Positions 47,101 to 53,000 of a DNA stretch of 64,000 nucleotides are shown one piece after another. Location of the stretch: NCBI GenBank assembly GCA_012845835.1, contig JABAKD010000001.1:18761590-18825589 (forward strand). Reading direction: 5' to 3'. The translations under genes were made by a program, and so were the position numbers. Below the pieces are notes generated by a model that did no database searches, was not told the DNA's origin, and saw nothing but the letters and a program-made list of their open reading frames with translations. The DNA comes from Undaria pinnatifida. Lineage: Eukaryota; Sar; Phaeophyceae; Laminariales; Alariaceae. How positions within the stretch are numbered: position 1 is the stretch's first letter; each line of letters begins with the position of its first letter.

Positions 47101-48386
47101 GGAATGTACCCAGTGAAAACAAATGGAGACGTGAGACAGTTGAAGTGGCAATATAAAGTAAAGACTGCCAGAAAAGAGGCTGCCAGCCATAGTTGATAAT
47201 GCTATATGGGAGAAAATAACGAAAGGGCGAGCTGGAACAAGATGGGATAACGTAGTCGAGAAGATATAGAAGGATATAAGGGGAGACCAAGAAGAAGTAC
47301 TGTGGTAGGTACAAGACAGAAGTAAAAGAAAGAATAGAAGAAAGGGCAAGGCAAGCACTAAGAAATAAGGTGAAAGAGGAGAAGCACTTCAGAGATAGAT
47401 ATACGGGGTGTTGAGGGAAGATACTGGAATACAAACGTGTCTACACGGCCTAATGGACTACGCGAAAAAGCTGAAACTGCGATTTCGTGTAGGGGACCTG
47501 GACCTACCACAAGGAAGAAAGAGATATACCAGTAGTCGGGAGGAGGAGGATGTGGCTACAAATATGTGCCCGTGTGGCACACAATAGAGTAGAACTCACA
47601 TAGTAGAAGTATGTGAAATTAACAAGGAGGAACGGGATGCGTTAGAGGAGATGAGGAAATTAGTCGTATATCACATGGAAGAGTTTGGTGGACTAGAGAG
47701 TAGCAAGAAAACGATCGCTATCCTAGGAGATAAATGATGGCCGCAGACGGCGAAACAGGACAGGGATAGGATAAGCAAACACTTTCTATGTAGTATATGG
47801 AAAAAGCGTAATGAGCGCCCAAATGTTGGAGGTGTCTCTATTAGGAGTAGGAACGGTGCTCCGTCTCGAAAGAGATGCGTGGTCAACGGTTAAATGACTA
47901 ACGCAAGCAACGAATGAGTACGCCCCCCCTCCCCCCCCTCCACCTGGAAGCATGAAGCTCACCCTTCATGCGACTCGCCGAACACCTCACGGCGCTTCGC
48001 GCTTGATGCAAGCAATGTCGGCCTAGTTGGTGAAAACCCGACGTGCTCCGTCCCGGCATTGCAAGAATGTGAGGGTCTACGGTCATACGACTACAGCCAT
48101 GCACAAACTGAGTACACCCCCCTTCCCCCTCCCTCCACCTACGTGCCTGCGTTTTTTTGTCGATTTTTATTTGAACACGGTCTTTTGGCGGGCGACTGCG
48201 CTTCTGGTGAACCTCCTCAATGGACCGGGTGGAACGTGGGCACAGGGAAATTTCGATGTGGTGATCGAGAATGATGATTTGGATCGCGCTGTGAGCGAGC
48301 TGAGCGACCGTCTTCGGGACTGGTTTCCCAAGATTCGAGCTGACATTGGTGGTGGTGGTCATGTTGGCGGCGACGAAAAGCGGTGA
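25605..48386 (+). CDS. GUK: guanylate kinase with N-terminal RIIa-like domain
   Basis: Eight exons (25,605-25,694; 30,322-30,470; 33,529-33,613; 36,414-36,545; 38,147-38,209; 39,238-39,333; 39,748-39,849; 48,246-48,386) join in phase to about 285 aa. GUK phosphorylates GMP/dGMP with ATP. Residues ~40-75 ([20 protein letters not shown]) look like an RIIa/Dpy-30 dimerisation motif, often found in flagellar anchoring. Kinase motifs in order: P-loop GPSGAGKGT (88-96), GMP-binding [31 protein letters not shown], lid [12 protein letters not shown], and [13 protein letters not shown]. All expected functional residues are present. The domain mix suggests a ciliary kinase supplying GDP/GTP in zoospores (inference). 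Exon 1 is the least certain join. The introns total over 21 kb and carry hAT, Harbinger and LINE insertions plus echoes of the gene's own exons. Confidence 0.9.
26020..26160 (-). pseudogene. unknown minus-strand exon-like unit, copy 1
   Basis: The minus strand reads [20 protein letters not shown], then [20 protein letters not shown], with protein-like composition and no stop. Diverged copies follow at about 26,285-26,475 and at 26,815-26,890 plus 28,690-28,775, the last split by the hAT insertion. Only this copy stays open. Family unknown. Confidence 0.5.
26285..26475 (-). pseudogene. unknown exon-like unit, copy 2
   Basis: Matches copy 1 at CGCGATCCTCGAGC and AAGGGTGAGGTG (minus strand), then diverges with frame damage. 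Confidence 0.55.
26600..26690 (+). repeat. dispersed repeat family D, copy
   Basis: GTGAGCTCGA, GGTCGATACTCATCTTT, AAGCTGCGTA, GGTCGCCCGTTTAT. Confidence 0.6.
26940..27235 (+). repeat. GACCCGACCC / CGCGAGATTTTGAAA minisatellite (left)
   Basis: Six or seven units of about 40-46 bp: GACCCGACCCGACCCGCGAG followed by ATTTTGAAA.CCTC.T. The right-hand array at 28,455-28,660 repeats the unit in the same orientation. Confidence 0.93.
27519..27745 (+). repeat. hAT internal direct repeat, copy 1
   Basis: From CTATGCAGTCTCCGGCCC through GCAAGCCCACAACTGGGGCG to CGACGACGACTG. Copy 2 is at 27,912-28,135. Confidence 0.9.
27771..27893 (+). repeat. (TAC)n tract, ~41 units
   Basis: Almost pure TAC with two TAT interruptions near 27,845 and one CAC near 27,880; lies exactly between the two internal direct repeats. 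Confidence 0.96.
27912..28135 (+). repeat. hAT internal direct repeat, copy 2
   Basis: CTATGCAGTCTCCAGCCC ... ACAACTGGGGCGGCGAATCT; about 90 percent like copy 1 by eye. Confidence 0.9.
28455..28660 (+). repeat. GACCCGACCC / GCGAGATTTTGAAA minisatellite (right)
   Basis: Four to five units just inside the right inverted repeat of the hAT element; preceded by GCGGGTC palindromes at 28,318-28,440. Confidence 0.93.
28690..28775 (-). pseudogene. unknown exon-like unit, copy 3 (part after hAT)
   Basis: Contains CGTCACAG.ACACCTCACCC as in copy 1 (26,090-26,112). The other part lies at 26,815-26,890, left of the hAT element. Confidence 0.5.
28805..29905 (+). repeat. ~190-bp degenerate tandem array in GUK intron 1
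   Basis: GCTTGAAGATAGGCCGCAT recurs near 28,815, 29,020, 29,175, 29,520 and 29,862, with further modules GACTCCAGACGCGGAGCAAC and GCTTGCAAGCTGCAC. A related unit lies at 26,193. The 29,203-29,372 segment starts CAGAGCTTTACACGGGTC, like the hAT end, and looks like a small decayed hAT insertion in the array. Confidence 0.75.
29944..30321 (+). repeat. ~41-bp array of the GUK exon 2 acceptor
   Basis: Eight units of GGTGTTTTTCACGAGCATAA plus TGACATGTGATGTTTTG (29,944, 29,985, 30,025, 30,070, 30,111, 30,147, 30,190, 30,231), ending in GTGTTTTTCACAAGCAG, which is the real polypyrimidine tract and AG of exon 2. Most units replace the terminal CAGG with CATA, removing the AG. Confidence 0.88.
30322..30470 (+). 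CDS. GUK: GUK exon 2 (RIIa-like domain)
   Basis: 49 codons plus two bases. Encodes [34 protein letters not shown] and EFARQHFA. Donor ACAG|GTGGGT. Confidence 0.85.
31340..31384. repeat. (TTG)n, ~13 units
   Basis: Short triplet tract in GUK intron 2. Confidence 0.92.
31438..31512 (+). pseudogene. echo of the GUK exon 3 acceptor region
   Basis: GTTGGGATTGAGATCCACCT, CTCGTGGTTGGTCAGCGTCG matches 33,372-33,405 joined to 33,516-33,533 (GATTGGTCAG|CGTCGACGCGG). So this upstream copy holds the acceptor and first bases of exon 3 without the tandem expansion. Confidence 0.75.
31860..32185 (+). other. possible coding remnant
   Basis: An open frame with [20 protein letters not shown] and [20 protein letters not shown] runs into the purine tract. 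A later frame at 32,531 reads [20 protein letters not shown]. The composition is protein-like, but I recognise no family, and it lies within a GUK intron. Confidence 0.25.
32188..32412 (+). repeat. G-rich polypurine tract, ~225 bp
   Basis: Almost only GGGGGGA/GGGGA units on the plus strand, which is the coding strand of the GUK gene, so the pre-mRNA would carry the G-rich version. Dozens of G-runs of four or more predict stable quadruplexes. Confidence 0.97.
32628..32800 (+). repeat. polypyrimidine tract
   Basis: TTTTC/CTTTTC-rich and nearly purine-free for ~170 bp, about 220 bp after the polypurine tract. Confidence 0.9.
33391..33528 (+). repeat. ~18-bp array of the GUK exon 3 acceptor
   Basis: Six to seven units of TGATTGGTCCTCCTCTTG run directly into CTGATTGGTCAG, the exon 3 acceptor. 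The arrayed copies have CC where the true site has AG. Confidence 0.88.
33529..33613 (+). CDS. GUK: GUK exon 3 (P-loop)
   Basis: 28 codons plus one base: [28 protein letters not shown]. Acceptor GGTCAG, donor AAG|GTGGGA. Confidence 0.95.
33690..34105 (+). repeat. dispersed repeat family D, three copies
   Basis: Modules with GTGAGTTCGAC, GGTCGATACTCATCTTTGCA, AGCTGCGT and CGCCCGTTTT at about 33,694, 33,800 and 34,019. Other copies at 22.0, 26.6, 35.4 and 41.4 kb. Not coding. Confidence 0.7.
35345..35465 (+). repeat. dispersed repeat family D, copy
   Basis: GTGAGTTCGACGAATTTAGG, GTCGATATTCATATTTGCAA, CGATCGCCCGTTTTTAGTG. Confidence 0.7.
35508..36296. mobile_element. Harbinger MITE, 789 bp
   Basis: Ends GGCCATTTCTTATGCAGTCG are inverted repeats (left 35,508, right ending 36,296), flanked by TTA on both sides. 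The inverted similarity continues as repeated CAGTCGAAAA modules at both ends. The first bases (GGCC.TTCTTAT) resemble the 7.6-kb Harbinger element, so that family may have mobilised it. No protein is encoded. Lies in GUK intron 3. Confidence 0.92.
36414..36545 (+). CDS. GUK: GUK exon 4 (GMP-binding region)
   Basis: 44 codons: [44 protein letters not shown]. Acceptor CGTCAG, donor GAG|GTGTGT (weak). Confidence 0.95.
36640..37430 (+). repeat. degenerate CCAACGGTCGTAT repeats
   Basis: Dozens of ~18-24 bp units around TATCCAACGGTC; the exon 4 echo sits inside the array. Confidence 0.85.
36800..36895 (+). pseudogene. echo of GUK exon 4
   Basis: Decayed copy of the exon 4 second half and donor, 340 bp downstream. 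It reads [17 protein letters not shown], stop, GDLFEHAE against [20 protein letters not shown] and DFIEHAE in the real exon. One codon is deleted and one TAG introduced. The donor region GCAGAGGTGCGTGTGTG is kept. Confidence 0.92.
37430..37620 (+). repeat. dispersed repeat family C, copy 3
   Basis: TAGAGGTGCACCACTTTT ... GAAGAGCTGTG ... TCTAGGTATAAAATCG. Confidence 0.55.
37668..37711. repeat. GGTAATTACCC x4
   Basis: Four perfect head-to-tail copies of an 11-bp palindrome-like word. Confidence 0.97.
37960..38110 (+). mobile_element. decayed hAT-type fragment
   Basis: Carries ACCCGACCCGTGAGATTTTG minisatellite units and ends GACCCGTGTGAAGACCTG, like the right end of the 26.9-28.7 kb element. 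No clear left end. Confidence 0.65.
38147..38209 (+). CDS. GUK: GUK exon 5
   Basis: 21 codons: [21 protein letters not shown]. Acceptor CCTAAG, donor CAG|GTAAGG. Carries the conserved NLYGTS. Confidence 0.94.
38372..38668 (+). repeat. SINE-like repeat E, tandem pair
   Basis: Two units with AAAACCCGACGTGCTCCGTC, GTAGGGAT.TGAGGG, ACTACGGCC.TGCATG; the second ends GAGTACACCCCCACC. Between them: GCGACTCGCCGAACACCTCG. A further copy is at 47,945-48,118. Confidence 0.8.
38695..38760 (+). pseudogene. echo of GUK exon 6 (upstream)
   Basis: TTGTGTATTTTCGACATGGG and TCAAGGCGGTAAAAGC match the real exon start at 39,238 and GTCAAGGCGGTTAAAGG. It reads [18 protein letters not shown]-like against [18 protein letters not shown]. 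The acceptor AG has become CG. Confidence 0.88.
39238..39333 (+). CDS. GUK: GUK exon 6
   Basis: 32 codons: [18 protein letters not shown], then [10 protein letters not shown]. Acceptor CCCAAG, donor GAG|GTAAGC. Confidence 0.95.
39483..39505 (+). pseudogene. short echo of GUK exon 6 acceptor (downstream)
   Basis: TTAGGTGTGCGTTTTGGACA matches AAGGTGTGCCTTTTGGATA across the acceptor and first six codons, then similarity stops. Confidence 0.6.
39575..39718. repeat. AATAAGGCGG repeats
   Basis: Four to five copies of (A/T)ATAAGGCGG in a ~145-bp segment of GUK intron 6; perhaps a small MITE, but the ends are unclear. Confidence 0.6.
39748..39849 (+). CDS. GUK: GUK exon 7 (lid)
   Basis: 34 codons: [34 protein letters not shown]. 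Acceptor CTCAG, donor GAG|GTAAGA. Confidence 0.95.
39826..40290 (+). repeat. ~42-bp array of the GUK exon 7 end and donor
   Basis: Eleven units. The first is the real exon end plus donor (ATCGACTATGGAAAGGCAGA|GGTAAGA...GATAATCG); the rest follow head to tail as ATCGACTACGGAAAG.CAGAG, GTAAGAAAACGATAATCGAA. At least units 4 and 5 keep AGAGGTAAGA, so several candidate donors stand in a row. The intron part brings a TAA in the exon frame after each donor. Confidence 0.95.
40420..40690 (+). repeat. dispersed repeat family A, copy 2
   Basis: TTTTTGGCTATTGCTG ... CCCAATATCGTCGGAAACTT ... AAGCCAAGAACCTTGCAGGG, AAAAAGTTGCACC. The start is itself duplicated (GCGATAGGGGTA.CAG). Confidence 0.65.
41090..41130. 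repeat. (AAT)n, ~13 units
   Basis: Pure AAT/ATA triplet tract. Confidence 0.95.
41398..41465 (+). repeat. dispersed repeat family D, copy
   Basis: GCCGTGAGTTCGACCAATTT, GGTGTCGATACG, CGGTCGCGCGTTTTTAGTG. Confidence 0.6.
41733..41937 (+). repeat. dispersed repeat family B, copy 2
   Basis: TTTTCTGAGCTCCTACAATG ... GACTTCGAAGGC ... CCGCACTATAGAGGGATGAC, matching 3,228-3,486. Confidence 0.65.
42980..42999. other. perfect 8-bp-stem hairpin
   Basis: GGCAGGCGTTATCGCCTGCC: 8-bp stem with a four-base loop, in GUK intron 7. No T-run follows, so it is not terminator-like. Confidence 0.75.
43390..44240 (+). repeat. three diverged copies of the pre-exon-8 segment
   Basis: GTGTGT(TT)TGTCGATTTCAACT, TGGACAT.G.CTGATGGGCG at about 43,400, 43,560 and 44,090 match 48,140-48,215 (TTTTTTTGTCGATTTTTATT, TGAACACGGTC), which lies just before GUK exon 8. 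The copies share a downstream TTG.GGCAATAAA. Whether these are echoes of the exon 8 upstream intron or a dispersed repeat is open. Confidence 0.55.
44330..44512 (+). mobile_element. LINE 3'-end copy (a)
   Basis: GGTGTCTCTATTAGGAGCAG, TCTCGAAAGAGCGCGTGGTC, GGCAAGCAATAAATTAGTAT then poly-C; matches the 3' end of the LINE at 47,760-47,930. Confidence 0.8.
44520..44601 (+). mobile_element. LINE 3'-end copy (b)
   Basis: GTCTCGAAAGGGATGCGTGA, TCAATGG, GGCAAGCAACGAATGAGTAC then poly-C. Directly follows copy (a). Confidence 0.8.
45666..46115 (+). pseudogene. LINE reverse transcriptase, N-terminal block
   Basis: 149 open codons from [16 protein letters not shown] through [20 protein letters not shown] and [16 protein letters not shown] to [15 protein letters not shown], the order seen in LINE RTs just before motif 1-2. 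The frame breaks at the PIS-LL site. Confidence 0.85.
46300..46602 (+). pseudogene. LINE reverse transcriptase, catalytic block
   Basis: Open from about 46,309. Contains [10 protein letters not shown] (motif 4-like) and FADD (motif 5). The conserved D of motif 3 lies just upstream in a shifted frame (DVH.TYGTV). A stop follows at 46,600. Confidence 0.88.
47945..48118 (+). repeat. SINE-like repeat E, copy 3
   Basis: CATGCGACTCGCCGAACACC, AAAACCCGACGTGCTCCGTC, ACGACTACAGCCATGCAC, ending GAGTACACCCCCC. Abuts the LINE tail. Confidence 0.8.
48246..48386 (+). CDS. GUK: GUK exon 8 (C-terminus)
   Basis: 46 codons and [23 protein letters not shown], then [18 protein letters not shown]. Acceptor GGCACAG. 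Carries the NDDL motif typical of the end of GUK folds. Confidence 0.93.
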   Translation, partial: GNFDVVIENDDLDRAVSELSDRLRDWFPKIRADIGGGGHVGGDEKR

Positions 48387-48953
48387 TGAAAGCGGACATG
48401 ACATGGAGGGAGGGTTGTAAATGTACCGCGCATCGGACATATCACGATTTGGATAATTTAAGTAATCTATTAGTCTAATAGATCCAACACCTGGTGTTCG
48501 GATAGGTTGAGCAGAAGCCGTGTAATCCAGGTCCAAACGAGGAAAGACGTGCCATCATAGCTCACTTTTTTGGGGGGGTGGGATTACATAGATGTCCCAA
48601 GCGGGGAGTCAGAAAAAAACTAAATGGCGCACCTGTACCGTAAACTGCCGGTCATCCGGCATCCACCTGGAGACGTTATTTTTAGGCCATGCAGATCATG
48701 TTGACCAGGGATCTATCTGTCTGCCCTGAACGGCACATACCATATATAATGCATTAAGAAGTATCTGATGTGCCCGGCGCGTGAAATATTATACGATTGG
48801 GGTACTCCTGTTACGATGGGGGCAGACCCGACTACTCCGTCCAGGTTGCCGTTTCTGGTTGCGCTTGATCACCCACGCGTGTTTTTTTTTTGTGTTCCTA
48901 GCTCTTTTGTGTTCCTAACTTTTTCTGATGGGGAGGGCAAGACATTCGTCGTA
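48387..48953. other. GUK 3' flank, no other gene seen
   Basis: Probably contains the 3' UTR. No coding signal. Confidence 0.4.
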
Positions 48954-49145
48954 GAGTAGTGGTCCCTTTATAGCGCCGATTGAGTAGTGCCGGTTTCCCG
49001 CTATAGTGCCTGTGAAACCGCTGGACACCGATAGGAACAACCGGTAGTGACTGTATGAGGAGTAGTGCCGGTTTGTTGCCGATACAGTGCCGGTATTTAC
49101 GGCTGGCACATATCGGCACTATCTCTATGGAGGGACCACTACTGC
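48954..49145. mobile_element. small TIR element, ~190 bp
   Basis: GAGTAGTGGTCCCTTTATAG at the left is inverted as CTATGGAGGGACCACTACTG at the right. Internal copies of GAGTAGTGCCGGTTT. The ends resemble Tc1/mariner-pogo MITEs, but I cannot fix the target duplication. Confidence 0.7.
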
Positions 49146-49271
49146 TTGGAAAGTGGAATATGGTTGTAGCTCGCCCACAGCGTTATACTGGTACTTCGAG
49201 GTATGATGCTTTCTAGCGGGGGTTCCAAGATGACGAGATCTCACGACGAGGCGTTCTCAGTGGAAAAAAAT

Positions 49272-49547
49272 CAAAAATTTTCACGGGTCGTTACTCAATC
49301 CGCGGGCCGGGTCACTAGGTTTCTAGGCGTTTCTAGTCGTTGCTCGACCCGCGGGCCGGGTCACGACGTTTCTAGGCTCTCGCGGGTCAAGTCGGTTCGG
49401 GTCGGGAGGTCTCACGGGACCGTCCGGTTAGAGTCAGGAGGTTTTGAAGGCTCGCGGGTTGGATCAGGTCGGGTCGGGACGGATCGCCCTGCCCTGATCC
49501 AACCCGACCCGACCCGCGAGAACTGACCTGACCCGTGAAAAGCCTTG
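49272..49547. mobile_element. short hAT-type MITE
   Basis: Left CAAAAATTTTCACGGGTC, right GACCCGTGAAAAGCCTTG, the same TTTTCACGGGTC core as the 26.9-kb hAT element, with GCGGGCCGGGTC palindromes inside. Target duplications are not clear. Confidence 0.78.
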
Positions 49548-49784
49548 AAAACGTTGACGCAACGCGTGCGCGATTACCGTACCAGGCCCAAATATAGCAT
49601 GTCCCGTGTGATCCGTTTCGATGCCGATTTTGTGAAACCATCGGGGGACACACGCAAGGAACGACCTCACATGCTGGCTGGCTTTGGAAATGCATCGTCT
49701 ATTAATAGATCGTTCCGTCAGACGTATCACTCGACGTTTGACGCGTGAGCTTTGATAGAGCGATACTGTCTGTATAGGTACCAG

Positions 49785-50040
49785 GGTAGCACTTTTTGGC
49801 TCCCAAAAAACCCTTCATGATGGGGCTCCTTAACCCAAAAACTCGCGGGAATGCTGTTGTTCGTGTTTTAAGAACAAAAATAATTATTTGTATCCTAATC
49901 TCATAATACTACTAGCTTTTGGGGTTTGTTCATCGGATTGCACCTTCAGTTTGCTCAAAGAAACCGGTTGATGGGTGACGTATTATGTATAATGTATGTA
50001 TAGAGCTCCTCAAGTCAAGAACCTTGCAGGGGAAAAAACA
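49785..50040 (+). repeat. dispersed repeat family A, copy 3
   Basis: GTAGCACTTTTTGGCTC ... TTAACCCAAAAACTCGCGGG ... CAAGTCAAGAACCTTGCAGG GG. Confidence 0.65.
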
Positions 50041-53000
50041 ATGGTCGATATCGCCTCTACCGTAGCATCGTTTGCCCTTTCTTTGCACTCTCCCTGGTGT
50101 GGAGATAATCAGCTTGGGAACCCGTTCGATGCGGTGTGTTACTTGCGTGTTTTACGGCAACTACTCAGGAAGCGCCTCGCCTATCCCTGTCGTTGTAGCA
50201 CTCCTAACTGTGCCCCGTATGCTTTGTAGTTTTGATGTTGCAGTAAAGGCCCTTGCGAGCTTCCTGATATTCCAGGACGCCGGTTCAAAGTGGGAGCCGG
50301 GTGTTGTACGAGATATCAAGGGGCTGTTTAACTTTGTTTTGTTTTTATAATTGTTGTTATTCGGATGGGTAAACACACACACTTTCACACGCGTGTCGTG
50401 TAACATATAGATGCTGTGATCCAGGCTGGGTTTCTTATTCAGGGGAGGGTGCGTTCTACACTATTAATAATTTCAGTATTGCGGCTTCCAGGTTTCTTAT
50501 TTTATGCACATATCAGCCTGCGTTTCTTGTTACCCTGTTTCTTACTTGTTAGGTGTCCTGTGGTACTGTTGCAGGTGTAGAACACAGCGGTGCTGTACCG
50601 TGTCTTATGACCGCCATGGCCGTGAACTGGATACATTCGGTCGTATCATAGCATGCCACACACTAGTTCAGTTTATTCTTCCACGAAGGTGGAGGAAGTG
50701 CTGGAATGGCCAGACGGACCAGGTTAGGGGTGGTTCTGCACTTCTCTCTAAGAGTTCGCTATATGTTTTGCTATATTGCTTGCAACTCAACTGAATAGGT
50801 CCTGCGTGTGAGGACCGGCTTATCACAAGCGTGTACTACTGTAGTAATAGAACGTGAATCTCCAAGATGGGTGTGGGTACTCGGAAACCACACTCCTACA
50901 TCATCAATACCCCGCGAGGCTACCAAGCCACCTGAACGATTGCCGCAATGTACAAAGGAAATGAAACCCTCTAGACTCAGCCTATACGGTGGGGGGTAAC
51001 CGTTGTCCCCGGTGCGGTGGCCCAATAGCAAGCCGCGTAACTTTTGAGGTCGAGGTCGTAGGTTCTAATTTCACAAGGGGCTTTTTGCTACGAATCGACA
51101 GGCCGAAAGCGCGAGACCGTGAATTGGTGAAATTGAATGCAAATCGACGAAAGTTTGGGAGCGTCGCCAATGATCAGACGCGATTTCTCCCTTCTGCCGG
51201 AATTGCTACCTCTACCACCGTGGCACGCGTCCGCCGTCGATTGATTTCTTGTTTCGTTGGTTTGTTGGTTAATTGCGCGGCTTGGGATGAAAATGGGGGT
51301 GTATATGCCGTCCCAACCGCGGCCATGGCATATATGTACTCGTCCAAGGGGCTCGAAAAAACGACAAACATCGAAGAAACCGCTACATCCCTAGCGATGG
51401 AGAGGGGAGGGGCGGTGGTCGAACTCGTTTCATTCATAGCCGCAATAGACCCTCGCGGGGGGAGGGGCGGGCGGGTGGATGTGTTATTTTCAAAACGAAA
51501 AAACGCAACAAGCTATAATACCGTCGCATCTCCAGCAGCTACAGAGGGTGGGGGGAAGGGGGCGAACATGAACCATGGTATCGACGAAAATAGCACCACA
51601 CATAAACTATCATCCTGTGCCTAAGAATGAGCGGCCACGATGGGTGGTGGGGGGTAGAGGGGTTTACTCATTCTATGCACAGCCATGGGGCCAAAAAAGC
51701 GCCACAAGAGTATTAGACTATTGGCGAGAATGGTACAACAAACAGCACCAAAACAACCATCGTGAACCTCAGTATGTATGAGCGGCCGCAATGTTATACC
51801 TCAATTACCCCCGGCGAAGAGGGCGGGGGGAAGACATCCACAGAAAAAGACGCGTGCGTGACTAAAGGTAAATGGCGTTACTAAAAGATCGATGGCCTCT
51901 CATAGGAACGAGGGCCCTATAACCCGGAGAGATCGTCGACGCAACCCAACTCTATCGATCCCAAAACATTAATATTATATTAACTCCAACCACCCAGGCT
52001 AAAAAGGGCTACGAGACGTCCCGAGCGCAGCTTAGCTGCGCGTTTTGGATTGTTTCTTGGCATAAAAACGAACCCTCGACGCGGTCAGAAAAACCGATCT
52101 TCTCCTACATGGTGTGTCGTCCCCCCACTTTTTTTTTGTCGATCATGTCGATCACAAAATGTACACATACATGACTGTTGGTCAGTTCTTCTGCGTGAGG
52201 GTACACAAGAGGAGAATCCAAAGGAAATCAAAGGTGGACGACTGCTGCTATTGTACTCATGTAGTACCATCTAACAACCATGCACGGCTAATACTTCGTT
52301 CGGGGCAACGCGGGATCCATGCACGATGCCCGTTTTTCATGTACTTAAAGACTAATTATTGTACGTATGTGCGGTTCGTTCGCGGCGTCTTTACTCAGTT
52401 ACAATTGTTTCATGACGGAGATAGTAGACCGGAATGTCGGAAAGCACAAAGTATTAATAGTACATACTCGTACCTGTACACGACTTCAACTATTAATAAC
52501 GGCTGCTGCTTTCGTAGGAGTACCGGTTATGGTGCTACCGCTGTACTGCTGAACGCCTAATAAGAAACAGACTTTTGACCCAGGCTGGGTTTCTTATTTG
52601 TTTGGGAGAGGGTGCCATCCACACTAACTTTCATATTCCTCCTGTGAAACCTCAACCTGCCTTCTTTATCATTGCCGCCGTGTTTCTTATTACCACCCCA
52701 AGGTGCCCTGAAGCCTATGAGGAGGTCACGTAAGTGTGTGTGCCTGGGACATACACGTAAATGCAGAGGAGATGATGCCGACATGCCAACAGCAGACAAC
52801 AGCCCCAACCCTACCATCACCCACCACTACCAGCCGCCCACTACAATCGCCAAAAACTCAAAGGAAAAATCTGGAAAAAATAGCGGAAAAAAATAAAAAA
52901 ACGAAACGGCAAAACCAAAAACAACCCCCCCTGAAAATCGGGAAAACCAGTTTATTGTAAGCGGTACGTTTGAGGGGACAGGGGACGCACAAGTGTCCGA

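Larger units (their letters stand above)
44690..47930 (+). mobile_element. non-LTR retrotransposon (LINE), 5'-truncated and decayed
   Basis: Plus strand, inside GUK intron 7. It begins within an APE-type endonuclease: [10 protein letters not shown] (from GDFN) near 44,760, and [10 protein letters not shown] (SDH motif) near 45,075. The reverse transcriptase follows: [20 protein letters not shown] at 46,015, [20 protein letters not shown] at 46,312, [20 protein letters not shown] at 46,452 and [12 protein letters not shown], with the catalytic FADD, at 46,565. The tail near 47,560 reads MCPCGT plus later H/C residues, like the C-terminal zinc knuckle of LINEs. Stops and frameshifts (for example TAA after EDFN and TGA at 46,602) kill it. 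The 3' end is GAATGAGTACG then poly-C, not poly-A. Confidence 0.88.

Noticed and set aside
47042-47434. Minus-strand ORFs over the LINE
   Set aside because: They are antisense shadows of the purine-rich LINE coding strand.
50989-51624. 211-codon plus-strand ORF starting MGGNRCPRCGGPIASRV
   Set aside because: No domain, uneven composition, in a repeat-rich stretch. The CPRC start is part of a tRNA-like or SINE-like segment (GGTGGCCCAATAGC, GGTTCTAATTTC).
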